Source of the DNA: Tetradesmus obliquus
Lineage: Eukaryota > Chlorophyta > Chlorophyceae > Sphaeropleales > Scenedesmaceae
Length of the DNA stretch: 64,000 nt
NCBI GenBank assembly: GCA_030272155.1
Contig: CP126207.1
Location: 1,736,001 to 1,800,000 of the forward strand
Direction: 5' to 3'
Under the pieces are notes generated by a model. It ran no database searches and was not told the DNA's origin. It saw only the letters and a program-made list of their open reading frames with translations. Shown piece by piece: positions 1-13,555 of the stretch. Every line of letters begins with the position of its first letter. Within the stretch, counting starts at the first letter, position 1. A program made the position numbers and the translations under genes.

Positions 1-3000
1 AGCATGTCAGGGACATACACACGCACGAGCCCACTCCCGCGCACACACAAACTCACCTGACTGCTGATGCAAGTGCCGTTGCCACCACCAGCAACAGGGC
101 ATGCGCGCTTGTCGTTATGTGAGTATGGGATGCAGTTGCCTGTTGCAGAGTCACAGAGAGATCCGTTGCATGGCAGGGCCTGCAGAGTCACAGAGAGATC
201 CGTTGCATGGCAGGGCCTGCCACACAAGCACAGCAGCAGCAGCAGCAGCAGCAGCGGCAGCAGCAGCACCATGCATTGTCAATGATGATTCAGTATCACT
301 ATCGACTGGCATCCTTGGATTCAGGCATAAGGCCTGGCTTGCCTTTACAACATGCTGTTGATTTCAACTTCCTGCAACCTGAACCTCTGTAGCAGTGCAC
401 CAGCACAAGCACCATTGGCGTGCAAAGAGTTTGCATCATGTTGTTGGCGCTCACTCTGTTAATTTCTCATCTCAGACGATGTGTTCCCCCTGCTGTGGCT
501 CATACCAACTAAGGCGGTGCCAGCACCCACATGTAACTCAACCCTCTCAAGTCATTGTGACAGGTGGCAGCAGCAGTACCCCAAGGGTGCAGGCAACTCA
601 CCGGTCCGCACTTGTTGTTTGGGCATGTGGGTGGTGGGCTTGTTGCATTCACGCATACGCCATTGGAGCATACTCCATCAACACCTGCTGATCCACCAAG
701 ACTGCAGGCAGAAAAAATGCGCGAGTGCAGGTCAGACACATACACACGGAAAGAAAGTCCAGAGCTGCTCGCTCATTATTGCGTTCGCACTAGTCAAGGG
801 CGAACCATACGGGTAGGTGCATGCGCTGCGTCGACAGTACTTGTCAGTGCAATTTACGTCACTTAGCCATCAAATTAGACACAAACAGCTGCTGAGTTTG
901 CAGGCAATGTGCAGTTTCCTGCAAACACGGATAGTCTGGGCTGTATCTTACAAGCGGCTCAGTCGTGTGATGCGGTCGACCGGTTGACGTTGGATCCTCT
1001 TGGAGGGTGCGGGGTGCGCATGTGATCACCATGCAACATGGGAATGCTCTGCTGCAAATGCGCTATGTCACGCATCACCCTTATGTCACACATCACCTGA
1101 CACCGCTGGAATGTTTCCTACACAGACATACGATGCAGCAATGTTTGTCTTGATCTGTTCCTTAGCAAGGACCAGGTGTGCAGTTCCTGCATGCTGCTTT
1201 TGCCCACCGCTGGCCATGCTCACCTGCATGCGCCCTGGTTGAACGTCACAGAACACTGGGAAGACGTAGTGTTACACTGATACGTAGTGCAGTCAGAAAA
1301 CTTCAGCAGGCACTCCTCAAGGCATGGCTCCTTCACCACACTGATGGATGTGTCAACTGTAACGTTGGGTCCTGTCACTGTGGAAACGGTGATACTGGCA
1401 ACGGCCGGGGCCAGGGGCACGCAGATGTAGCACATGGTGCCAAAGGCGTCCGTTACATTGTCACCGACCAACGTGGCCTGAACGATGCCCGGGGGGTTGA
1501 AGGAGGGAAATGTCAGTTGGATGTTGCTGACAACCTGGCCAGGGTCAGTGTACACCACATACAGCAAAAAGGGCTGGAGGGCAGCAAATGAGGAAGGACT
1601 GCCACCATTGGCGGCCGCTGACAGCCCAAATGTCTGCAGCAGCAGGCGAAGCCGCTGTTGAGTTGGCTGCGGCGGCGGCGCGCTTCCTTGACGCTGTTGG
1701 GGTGGGCAGGCTGAGCACAGCGCAAGGTACGGTCGACAACGTGAGGGCGCCGTTGGAAGCGTTCACGGCAGCAGACACCATCTTGTTCAGGGAGTCTGCA
1801 TTTGTGACTTGCAGCAGGGTGTCCCTAAGTGCAGCTGTGCCATTGAATGTGGCCAGCAGCAGCAGCGTGAGCGGCTGGGCAGCCGGTGTGGTGCTGTTGG
1901 TGCTGGCATTGCCAGGCAGGCCGCGGCTGACACACTGGGGCACCACAGATACATCTTGTGCGCCAGAGGTAGTCAGGTACTGCTGCAGGGCTTGGCCAGC
2001 TGCCTGGGGGGCATTGGCAGAGCAGTTGCGGGTGCCAGAAAGCGCGATCGCAACCCTGTAGACCGCGGTGGGGATGGCAACTGGGAGGCAGGTGCCGTTG
2101 ATCTGCCAGCGGTGCCACCTTGGGTGATGCAGCGGGCAGTGATACTGCCTTGGAAGCCTGTGCTGCATCCAGTGGTGCAGTTGCCGCCAAACGTGACGTT
2201 CTGCGCGGGCAGCAGGGAAGTGCAGGCGGGGTGTTTGGTTAGACAGAGGCAGTGCAGTTATGATGTGCTATGCAGCTGGCCATGTGATTGACCCCTGACC
2301 TTGCCGTCATGCGCAGACAGCAGTGACCTCAAAGCGGGTTGTCTGGTCAGGCAGATGCAGCACAGTAATGGCTGTGCAATTGTCAACAACTGTGATGTTC
2401 TGCGCAAGAAGCAGCATGTGAAGGAGGATTCAGGTTGTTGATTGGTATTGTTTGATGCCGTTGTGGCTTGATTGATTGGCAATGCGAGTATGCATTTGGA
2501 GGAAATGACTAAGGGGCGCAACACAGGTTGTCGAATGCTCAGTGCAACTGTCAGCGTGTGCAGCAGTGCTGTCCTCATGCCATGCATGTGCAGCAGAGTT
2601 CAGCAGCAGCATTCACCAGCAGCATCAGCAGCGCCCAGCAGCAGCGCGCATGCCATGCGTGTGCAGCAGTGTTCAGCAGCGACATCAGAGCTCAATGGCT
2701 GTGCTCAAACCCTCAGCAGCATCTCATGCCCTGCATGAGCAGCAGTGCAGCAATGCGCAGCAGCAGCGGCTGTGCCATGCATCTGCAACAGTGCTCTTCT
2801 CAGATGAGATGGGTGAGGCTTTGCCCAGCACCACCGGCGCCTAGTCCTGCTGTTGCCGCAACTGCAAGCTTGGGTTTTGATACACCCCGTGCGGCAAAGG
2901 CTGACCTCCTCACCAACAATGCATCATCATCATGTTACCCATCAAGCCAGAGCATCAACACCATCAACAATGCATTGCACATGCTGCAAGGCAGCAATGG

Positions 3001-3877
3001 GCCACCCATCAGTGCCGGCTGCAGCTAGCTTGTGATGCAATGCCACGCGGCATAGGCCACCCGTCTGCCTGTGACGGCAGTTGGTGCAGCATGTACTGCC
3101 CAAGCAAAGCAGAGGGGTGGACACATGCTTGCAGCCAACCTTGCATAACTTAGTCCATAGACCAAGGCCCGGCAGGAACGCGCAAAAAGCAGCAGGATGG
3201 AAACTATGCTTGCATAACACCCACCTTGCAGGAATCACCCCATGGGCTTTGGCTCTTCAAAACAGCACGAGGAGCAGTAGGGCAGGAAGTCCTCTTGCAC
3301 GTGTTGCGATGCTGCCACCTGCCGCTCTGGCTGCAGGCCGCCGCGGTTTCGCCTGAAAACCCAGCCTTGCAGGGTGCCTTGCAGGACTGAAGGTACTTCA
3401 TGTTGTCACAGCTGGAGGCTGGGTAGGGTTCAGCGTTGTTGGCTTTCGGGAGCTTGGCAGCCTTGCAGTACGGCCAGCACTTGCCTTGGTAGGTCCACCT
3501 GGGGGTTGAATTCAACAATAGATCAAAGCAAAACGGAGACAGCACATAGAAGTAAGTCTGCAGAACTCCTTGTGATGCCACGGCCCAGCAGATTGCATTG
3601 CATTGCAGGTAGCGCGTGCTGTGCTCTATCTGCAGGTAACATGGGTATTCTGTAATGCCTGTCTTAGAGCATTTGGTGGTGCAACTTCTCCCATCATAAC
3701 TGCCTGCCTCTGCATTGCCAAAGCCAAGGCTGCTATTCACGCGGCTATGCACAGTGATCTGCATGGCTTAGCGTCAACTTGTGCTGCCCCTCCCGCAGGG
3801 ACAAAGCAGCCGCACACACTCTCTCTATGCATTCCAAGCTGATGAAGCAGATGCAACACATACACTGTCTTGCAGGC

Positions 3878-3910
<33 letters not shown>

Positions 3911-4384
3911 GCAGCAACAATCATGTACATGCTTGCTGTGGGTGTTAACCAATACCTTTGCAACTCACGTGCCGTTGGCCAAGCAGCCTGCTTGTGGCTC
4001 TGGCCATACAGCAGCAGGTGCGTAGTCATCCACGCATTTGCCGGTGCACTTGCCGCCTGCAGCGATGTTCTTGCAGGTTGCTTCAAACACTGTGTTGGGC
4101 ATGGAGGGGTTGGAGCAGGGCTTGTTGGCGGAGGGGTCGGCTGCTTGCAGCCGAGCTGCTGATGGCACGGCTGCAATGCCAAGGCCCAGCAGGAGCAGCC
4201 CAAGGAGCACAGGGGTCTGCAGTGTGCTTCCTGTTCGCTGAGTCAGCGCAAACGTGTTGTTGCGTGTTGCTGGTTGTGGCTCAAGGGCAGCTGCACACAG
4301 GCAGGCTTTGTGTGCTGCAAGAAGAAATGGCCGGTACCGGCCATCAAGCTTGAAGGCTGTCTTCGATTGAGGCTCTGTTGACAT
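1..4384 (-). CDS. Secreted Cys-rich sushi/CCP-like protein, 3' end beyond the window
   Basis: The first ATG of the frame is at 4384. Exon 1 (4384-3969) encodes a hydrophobic stretch at about residues 57-78 (VLLGLLLLGLGIAAVPSA), read as a signal peptide or anchor, followed by Cys-rich sequence. Its donor is GTGAGT. Further supported exons are one starting near 3699 (downstream end not resolved), 3498-3225, about 2200-1224, 701-602 and 139-57. Exon 3498-3225 and the start of 2200-1224 carry sushi-like blocks (CKAGFSGETAAACSQSGRW; GNCTTGCSTGFQGSITARC). N-glycosylation sequons are frequent. The 2200-1224 exon needs three reading frames: shifts occur near 2112 (before WQINGTC) and near 1690. These may be assembly indels or decay. 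A minus-strand TATA-like AATATTAAATAG lies at about 4438-4449. The role is inferred as extracellular matrix or adhesion. The exact exon chain is uncertain. Confidence 0.6.
2225..2415 (-). repeat. Degenerate tandem copies of a sushi-gene exon start
   Basis: The segment at about 2285-2412 starts after the same acceptor context (TTGCGCAG) as the exon at 2200 and reads NITVVDNCTAIT against NVTFGGNCTT. A shorter diverged copy of its middle lies at 2225-2275. This is the same kind of partial exon duplication seen in the other genes of the window. Confidence 0.4.
2420..3224. other. Intronic DNA of the sushi gene with CAG-rich stretch
   Basis: This is probably intron. It is rich in CAGCAG and GCATGCA motifs at 2590-2800. 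A segment at 2925-2966 recurs at 53428-53468, so it is dispersed in the genome. Minus-strand Cys codons at 3060-3170 could be a further small exon, but no clean junction pair was found. Confidence 0.4.
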
Positions 4385-4666
4385 TCTTATTTTCCTGGGC
4401 AATTGCCCTCAGATGAGGCAATCTTTGGATTTATTTCTATTTAATATTCATATCTAGGGGCGAATTCACAACCAACGCATTAAATTAATGATGATTTTTG
4501 GCAGTTTTGACTCCTTGATTTTTGTTTCGTCAGTTGTTTGTTATGTTCACAACCACTACCATGACCCTGGCAGAGTCTGGGCAAGAGAATCCTGGTCGAA
4601 TCCCGTTTCTGACCAGAATCCTCTTGGCCGCCAAGACCACTGCGGCAGTGCGCTAGTGGTGGTGAA

Positions 4667-4692
4667 CATACATTACATTACATTACATTACA
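4667..4692. repeat. ATTAC pentamer microsatellite
   Basis: About five copies of the pentamer ACATT/ATTAC in a row. Confidence 0.85.
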
Positions 4693-5126
4693 TGCTCCAC
4701 TCAACGAGGAGTGGGAACCCCAGTCAGGAGCCAACGAGAGGCTCATAGGGGGAGGAAACATCGAAGAACAACTCATCATCGTCCAAACCGTCAGACGACA
4801 ACGCAGAAAAAAACTCATCAGCATCATCAATAGCTTGAGCAATAGCCTGAGAGGACAGAAGGATCTCAGGATCAGTGTCCGGGTGACACCGCATCAGATA
4901 GCAGCAGTGCACAAAAGCGGCCACCAAAGCAGGTGCCTGCTTCATAAAAGTGATCATAAAAGTGAACAAAAAACACGGGCCGCTGTGTGTAGGTGCAAGC
5001 AGAGAACAATAGCACGATTGAGCGCACTGATTCGCAGTGCATGCTTTTTAGGCAAGTTGCACACCGCGCCGGGGGATAGGAGCCACTGCATCACCCGAAA
5101 GACTCTTTCTTTGCGACACATTCAGC

Positions 5127-5201
5127 ACCCCATCACAGGGGTGGCCAGCACCCCATCACAGGGGTGGCCAGCACCCCATCACAGGGGTGGCCAGCACCCG
5201 G
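5127..5201. repeat. 23-bp minisatellite, just over three copies
   Basis: Three consecutive identical 23-bp units with the core CCCATCACAGGGGTGGCC, followed by a short partial fourth unit. Confidence 0.9.
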
Positions 5202-6021
5202 ACCGGAACAGCACTGCTCTCCTCCTCTGTGCAGCGGGTGACATCCGAATCATTACACTCTGAGAGGAGATTCACCCCCACACCCTTCCGGAAGGGTCCG
5301 TGTGCTACAGCTGAAAAAAGCACACCAGAGCCAGTAGGATTGTGGGGAATGAAGATGAATTACAGCACCAGTTACCCATCGTGCCAGTCATGACGCATAT
5401 AACACACGTGTGCAACTTGCCTACTAAGAAGGCATGCACTGCCGCAGCCTGCAGCATGGTGCTGCACTGCACTGCACTGATCCTTTGAAAGCATTTGCAT
5501 TGATCACCGCATAAAGACGCCGTGGATCGTGCAGAACCTGCACTTTCAGCTAAAACATTTTGTTGTCGGCAGCCAAAGGCTTGAAGCTGAAGCGTGTTGC
5601 TACTAGACAGTCTAGTACCTACATGTCACAAAGCAGGACGACCGTCTTTCTAACTTCCGAGAAACGAGCCATATGTCAGACTCTCAGACAGTTCGCTGCC
5701 GGCCTGCTGTGTTCAAAACGTTGTTTAATTCGTCGCGCAATGCAGTTGACCGTTGACCAATTGTCGATCCTGCTGCACGCTTCACCCTGAGCTCTGGTCG
5801 CTCTGCAGCAAACAGTACAGGACTCCGTTTTGGGAGTCTCTTTTCTCGCCCTTGCTGCCTCAAAACAGGATGTTAAGCACGCACTGCAAGTGAATCGCAG
5901 CGACGTGCCGGAGCAGAAGAGCAGTGACAACAGCACCAGCAGCAGCTGCAGGCAGAGCTATCCCGGCAGTGACCTCTCCCCGTGCCTAGTTCCTGCAAGA
6001 GCACTCGCAGCAGCACTCGTT

Positions 6022-6525
6022 ATGGAATCCATGAACATAGATCACGAGACAGACGATGATGTCGAAGCAGCCGAGGCAGCAGCTACACTGGGAGCCCTGG
6101 CTTCAGGTGCACAAGGCAGCAGCAGCAGCAGCAGCAGCAGCAGCTAGGGCAGCAGCAGCAGCTAGGGCAGCAGCAGCAGCAGCAGCAGCAATGCAGCAGC
6201 AGCGCTAGGGCTGCAGCAGCTGCAGTGCCGTAGCAGCAGCAAGGGCAGCAGCAGCAGCAGGTGTCACACAGCATGGAGGGTGTTGTACAACTTTGCTGTC
6301 CTCTCCTAACAGTACGGCAGCTGCACCGGATCAGCTTGCGGCACCCAAATGCTTGCAATTAAAGCATCAGCAGTCTTCTGAAACACAGCTATGCTGAGCG
6401 TCCTGCATCACCATCATTCTATCATTCCATCATTCTATCAATCTTCCATCTATCATTCTATACATTGCTACAGTGCTTGAAGGAGAGGCCGCTGCGATCT
6501 TACTGCTGCTTTTTGTGGACTGGTT

Positions 6526-6587
<62 letters not shown>

Positions 6588-8192
6588 CTGCTGCAGGCAC
6601 AGCAGCTGAGGAGGCAGCAGCTGCTGATGACGACCCGCTGCAAGGCCATGAGCGCTACAGCAAGGTGTGCAGCAGGTTTTAGGGACTGGATGTGTGCAGC
6701 AGGTTTTAGTGACTGGATGTTGCTGCTGCCAATGCTGCTGCTGCTGCCACCCTCTTTTCAAAGGGTTGCCAGGTACTGTTCTGCAGCTTTTGTACAGGGT
6801 AATGGATGCTTGCAGGGGCTGCATTTCCAACCAGATGGAACTCCACAGAAGCAGCAGCAGCAGCAGCACTGACGGGCGAGGGGCAAGTCTAAATGCTTCG
6901 TTTCTCAGGGATATGTAACTCATATTCACCCTACCACTACCAGCATCTCCAGGAGAAAGTGATGTTACAATCCTTCTGTGGCTGTCACTTTTGTTATAAC
7001 GCCGCAGGTTGAGGAGCTGGGGCGGGGCAAGTTTGGCGTCGTGCTGCTGGCACATGACAATCAGGGCCAGCAGCAGGTGGCCATAAAGTGCCTCAAGCCC
7101 AATACTGTGACGCTCCGGTGAGATGCTTTTGTGGTCTCTGTGTGTTTTAATTTGATAATGGAATGGCGGCGACTTAGATCTGCCCAGCTTCAATGCAGCC
7201 ATAGCACAGCAACGGCAGCAGCGGCTGCTGTAGTAGTTTCCTTGGGAAAACGGCAGTCAGTGCGTGCAGCAACTGCCAAGTGACGGCAGGGCCAGCAGCA
7301 GGTGGCCATAAAGTGCCTCAAGCCCAACACCGTGACTTTCCGGTGAGATGCTTTTGTGGTCTCTCTGTGTTCCGACTTGGATGATGGAATTGCGGCGACT
7401 TGAATCTGCCAAGCTGTAATGCAGCCATAGCACAGCAACGGCAGCAGCGGCTGCTGTAGTAGTTTTCTTGGAAAAACAGCAGTCAGTGCGGGCAGCAACT
7501 GCCAAGCAATGGCAGAGCCAGCAGCAGGTGGCCATAAAGTGCCTCAAGCCCAACACGGTGACGTTCGGTAAGTATTCTGCGGTCTGCATGTGTCATGATT
7601 GAATTATTGGGTGTATGTTTGATTGTCCAGGATCAAGTAATCCATGGAGCCGCAGCACAGCAACAGCGGCAGGGGCGATGGTATCTTATTCTTCTGAAAA
7701 GTAAATCAGTGCGGGCAGCAAGTGGCAGGCAGTGGCAGGCCCAGCAGCAGGTGGCCATACAGTGCCTCAAGCCCAACACCGTGACGTTCCGGTGAGCTGA
7801 ATAGATTTGCAGCATGTGTGTGTGTCATGATTTGTTTGTTGGGGTGTGTATAAATTGTCCAGGATAAGTGTTCCATGCAGCCGCAACACAGCAGCAGCGG
7901 CAGGGGCGATGGTAGTTTCTTCTTCTGAAAAGTCAGTCAGTGCCGGCAGCAAGTGGCAGGCAGCGGCAGGGCCAGCAGCAGGTGGCCATACAGTGCCTCA
8001 AGCCCAACGCCTTGTCTTGAAGTTCTGAAATGAGTCGGTATTCTGATCTGTGTGTGCCGCAATTTGAGAGTGCTGCTGCTGCTGCTGCTGCTGCTGCCGC
8101 TCTCTTCAACGCAGATACATCTCTGCAGAGGTGCTGAACCACCGCAAGCTGCAGCACCCCTTTGTCATCGGCTTCAAGAAGGTGTTCACAAC

Positions 8193-8228
<36 letters not shown>

Positions 8229-8229
8229 A

Positions 8230-8274
<45 letters not shown>

Positions 8275-8394
8275 CTTTAACGCAGCTACCTCTCTGCAGA
8301 GGTGCTCAACCACCGCAAGCTACAGCACCCCTTTGTCATTGGCTTCAAGGAGGTGTTCACATCACTGCTGCTGCTGCTGCTGCTGCTGCTGCTA

Positions 8395-8439
<45 letters not shown>

Positions 8440-8528
8440 CTTTAACGCAGCTACCTCTCTGCAGAGGTGCTCAACCACCGCAAGCTACAGCACCCCTTTG
8501 TCATTGGCTTCAAGGAGGTGTTCACATC

Positions 8529-8560
<32 letters not shown>

Positions 8561-9465
8561 GCTGCTGCTGCTTCTTCTGCTGCTGCTGTCTTCAACGCAG
8601 CTACATATCTGCAGAGGTGTTGAACCACCGCAAGCTGCAGCACCCCTTTGTCATTGGCTTCAAAGAGGTATTCACAACGCCGCACTACATCTGCATTGTG
8701 ATGGAGTACGCATCGGGACGCAGCCTGTACGAGTGAGTGAAATGCATTGCAAAACATGTGTAGAATGGTTGCTTTCTGTATTAAAAATGCATTTGCATCT
8801 TGACGGAGGGCAGATCTTGTGGGTTACATTTGTGAAACATATGTAACACCAGCAATTTTTAGTTACAGGAGAGCATTTGCATTGTGATGGAGTACGCATC
8901 GGGGCGCAGTCTGTACGAGTGAGTCGGTTGCATTGCAGACAACATTTGTGGGAAATGGTTGATTTCTGTTTTGTAATGTGCATTTGCATCGTGATGGAGG
9001 GCAATCCTTGTGGGTTCCATGTGTTGAACGAGCAACTTTTTGACTGAAGGAGAGCATTGGCATTGTGATGGAGTACGGGGTTCGGGGCGCAGCCTGAACG
9101 AGTAAGTTGCGGTCAAGTTGGTTGCGACTTAGATGCGCGCCCAGTTAAAGTTTTGCTGTCACACGAGCTACACTGCAATAGCTACACTGCGATATGTTTG
9201 CTGTCACACGAGCTACACTGAGATACCCTGTTGCTTCAAGGTTTTGGCCGTAGCTGGCCCTGGCTTATGGGTTTGCCCTCACTGGTTTAGAATCACCCAA
9301 GGTGGTTTGGGAGTGGCTCCCTCCTCTGGGTTCACCTCTTGCTGAAAAAAGTGTTTAATTTGCAATTGACTGTCACACGAGCTACACTGTGATACCCTTT
9401 TGGCGATAGCTGCCGTTCATCTCTTTGCCGGATACTGACACTGTCCCTGGCGCTGTCCCTGCGGC

Positions 9466-9510
<45 letters not shown>

Positions 9511-10833
9511 AGGCACCTGTGCCAGAGCGGCCACTTCAGCGAGACTGCTGCCCGCTGGTTTTTCCAGCAGCTAATCATCGGCCTGGATTACTGCCACCAG
9601 AAAGGTGTTGTCAACAGGGACGTGAAGCTGAACAACATGCTGGTGCAGGTGAGGGTTTGAAATAACAGTTGACAGTTCATGTTTCTAGTTGGTTAGTTCA
9701 TTGTTGATCTGTTTCAGGTTATGATCTCCTGCCACCAGAAAGGTGTTGTCAACAGGGACGTGAAGCTGAACAACATGCTGGTGCAGGTGAGGGTTTGAAA
9801 TAACAGTTGACAGTTCATGTTTTAGTTGGTTATTTCACTGTTGATCTGTTTCAGGGTATGATCTCCTGCCACCAGAAAGGCGTTGTCAACAGGGACGTGA
9901 AGCTGAACAACATGCTGGTGCAGGTGAGGGTTTAGGCATGCTTGGGTTCAGGGTTAAAGGGAAGGCCTGGTTTTGTTTTGTGGTTTAAGGTTCAGGCTGT
10001 GCTAGTGCCATTGAACGTGTGCAGTCAACCCAGGTGCCCAGCTGCATAACACTCCTGTGCATGTAGTGGTTAGCAAGGCTGAGGCTCTGCCAGCAGCTAA
10101 TCATCGGGCTGATAATCATTGCGCTGAATTACTGCCACCAGACAGGCGTTGTCAACAGGGACGTGAAGCTGAACAACGTGCTGGTGCAGGTGAGGATCTG
10201 GTGCTGGTGCAGGTGAGGATCTGGTGCTGGTGCAGGTGAGGATCTGGTGCTGGTGCAGGTGAGGATCTGGTGCTGGTGCAGGTTAGGATCTGGTGCTGGT
10301 GCAGGTTAGGATCTGGTGCTGGTGCAGGTTAGGATCTGGTGCTGGTGCAGGTTAGGATCTGGTGCTGGTGCAGGTTAGGATCTGGTGCTGGTGCAGGTTA
10401 GGATCTGGTGCTGGTGCAGGTTAGGATCTGGTGCTGGTGCAGGTTAGGATCTGGTGCTGGTGCAGGTTAGGATCTGGTGCTGGTGCAGGTTAGGATCTGG
10501 TGCTGGTGCAGGTTAGGATCTGAGACATCAGTCCAAAGTTCATGGTTTCAGATAATAAGTGCGCTGTATCTTTGTTTACAACGGCGATTTACTCGAATTC
10601 GATAGGCGTGGTCAACAGGGACACAAAGCTCAGCAACATGGTGGTGCAGGTGAGGCTACAGGAGGGATGAGGTTCAGCTGTTCAAAGCGAACAGCCAGGT
10701 TCTACCTGCTGAAAACGGGTTGCTGCCGCCACAGCAGCCAGGAGTTTCAGATGAGCAGTTGTGAGGTGGGCCAATATTGCCTGGCAGGAGCAACTCAACC
10801 TGCATGCAGTGTCTTACGCTGCTGTTGCCGATT

Positions 10834-10898
<65 letters not shown>

Positions 10899-12303
10899 TG
10901 TTCCCCAACGAGCCGCGGCCGCCGGTGCTGAAGATTGCCGACTTCGGCTACTGCAAGGCCTACCAGACCAGCGACCCAAAGACCAAGGTGATGGTTGCTG
11001 ATAACATAGATCTTCCGCAACTGATTCGGTAAAATGCATTGATTAGAATCAGGAATTTCGTTATTTGAAAACGTTGCTTACAAAACAAACCTGGTCCAAG
11101 CCATGATTTTTGCTACTTCAAGGCATACCAGACCAGCGACCCCAAGACAAAGGTGATGCATCATAAAACATTAATTGATTATAGCGTATCATGGCGTATT
11201 GCAAGACTTTCCTGATACCAAGCACTATCGCCATGTCCAGGGCTTCTGTCGCCAAGAAGCCGCATTACATTTGACGGCGTCAAATGTGACATCTGGACCT
11301 GCAGATGCCATAACAGCTTGAACCAACCTAACTAACGCCTGCAGGCCAAACAGCCCATTTGCTTACACCACTTATAACTGCATCAAGTGTGACATCTGGA
11401 GCTGCGGCATGCAAAGTTGCCACAACAGACCTAATGCTCCCAAGCAGCTTGCGTACAACGCCAGAGCCGTCTCTCCTTCCACACATGCCTAACCAAACCA
11501 AAAAAATGTTTTGTTTCACCCACTCAACCTGATTCTGCAGGTGGGCACGCTGGTGTGCATGGCGCCGGAAGTGATCAGCTCAAGAACCGGCACAGCATAC
11601 GACGGCGTAAAGTGTGACATCTGGAGCTGCCTCATGCATGGTTGACACAGCAGACCTGATGCTCCCAGGCCAAACACACCTTGCGTACAACGCCAGAGCC
11701 GTCTCTCCTTCCACAAAGTGCTTAACCAAACCATATAACTGATTTGATTCACCCACTCAACCTAATTCCGCCGGTGGGCACGCTGTTGTGCATGGCGCTG
11801 GAAGTGATCAGCTCAAGAAGCGGCACAGCATACGTCGTCGTAAAGTGTGACATCTGGAGCTGCCTCATGCAAAGTTGACACAGCAGACCTAATGCTCCCA
11901 GGCCAAACACGCCTTGCGTACAACGCCAGAGCCGTCTCTCCTTCCACAAAGTGCTTAACCAAACCATATAACTGGTTTAATTCACCCACTCAACCTAATT
12001 CTGCAGGTGGGCACGCTGGTGTGCATGGCGCCGGAAGTGATCAGCTCAAGAAGCGGCACAGCATACGACGGCGTAAAATGTGACATCTGGAGCTGCGGTG
12101 TGATGCTGTTCTGGATGCTGTTTGGCGCCACACCCTTCCCGCCAGACCCGGCAGCGAAATCGCTTGAGGAGCGAAACAAGTTGCTGCTGCTGCGCATCAT
12201 GGAGGGACAGGTGAGGTTATGTTGTTTATGTGTTGTTTATATGCTGTTATTAGTATTATTGGTATTATTGTTGTTATTAAAATTATTATTGGTAATATTG
12301 TTG

Positions 12304-12358
<55 letters not shown>

Positions 12359-13521
12359 ATTATCTTCATTGTTTATATTAGTATCATCTTTACTTTGTTG
12401 TAGTGACAGCTGCAGCTCATCCTCGTGCCCGACCCAGCAGCCACACCTTTTTGCAATGTTGAGTCTATGTTTCACCCTGCTGTCAACTTTGCGGCTAGTA
12501 TCCAAGCCTCACCTGCCTTCAATATATCACTCTCTGTGGCTTTTCCTCACTTTCTCTTCATTCTGAACACAGTGGCAGGCCCCAAGCAGCATCCCAGTCA
12601 GCGAGCCCTGCCTGCACCTGCTGAGACACATCCTGGTGCCAGACCCGGCACAGCGCTACAGCATCGCAGACATCTACGCGCACCAGTGGTTCAAGGAAAA
12701 CCTGCCGGCAGAGGTGAGGGTTCAAGGGTTTGTGTTTTGGTGTTTGTAGTTCTAGGGGCAGCAGCCAAGGCCCATGCAGCGCTGCAAAATTGCAGATGTC
12801 TGAGCACAGCCCTGGTTCAAATGTACGTGGGCAGATGTGAAAATGAGTGTTTACGGTTTGCCTGTTGATGTCTTTGGCACATCCTGGTGCCCGACCCAGC
12901 AAAGCGCTACAGCATTGCAGACATCTACGCACATCAACGGTTCAAGGAAAACCTGCCGGCAGAGGTGAGGGTTCAAGGTTTTCAAGTTTTGATGTTTGTA
13001 GTCTAGGCGCAGCAGCCAAGGCCAATGCACCGCTGCAAAATCGCAGACATTCCAGCACAACACTGGTTCAATTGTATGTGGGCACATGTGGAAACGAGTG
13101 CTTGGCATTTGCCTGTTGATGTCTTGGGCACATCCTGGTGGCAGACCCAGCAAACCGCTACAGCACTGCAGACACATGAACTGCTGCTGCTGCTGCTGCT
13201 GCTGCGCCTTGCAGGCTGAGGCATTGAAGAGGGAGTACTTGGGCAAAGAGGACTACAGCAAGCTGCAGGTGCGCAGGGTGCTTCATGTCTCAATATGATG
13301 TTGCACAGTCGTTTGAAGTCGGGTGTAGCAGATCAGCATGCATGCAGCTGGAGGGTGTTGGTGCTGATAGGCCAAGGCTGAGCAAATAAGACTGCAGTAT
13401 ACTGGACGTGCACTAGTTTTTTGGCTGAAAGAGCTGGCACGGATGTGGTTGCAGCATCTATTTTGGCTTGGTGGTTGCGCCGTGTTCATGCATGGTCTGC
13501 AGTTCCTAATGACATATCATA

Positions 13522-13555
<34 letters not shown>

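Larger units (their letters stand above)
4385..6021. other. Divergent intergenic region between sushi gene and first kinase
   Basis: This is the shared upstream region of a minus and a plus gene. It holds two short tandem repeats (4667-4692 and 5127-5201). A minus open frame at 4724-4969 with acidic, protein-like composition (DDADEFF, DDDELFF) might be a remnant of a mobile element but matches nothing I recognise. No promoter element can be fixed for the kinase. Confidence 0.45.

Noticed and set aside
4560..4640. Possible tRNA from GGTCGAATCCC
   Set aside because: The T-arm-like sequence has no matching acceptor, D-arm or anticodon arm.
8052..8846. 264-codon Leu/Ala-rich ORF in the kinase
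   Set aside because: It is the intronic CTG tracts read through together with wrong-frame exon copies.
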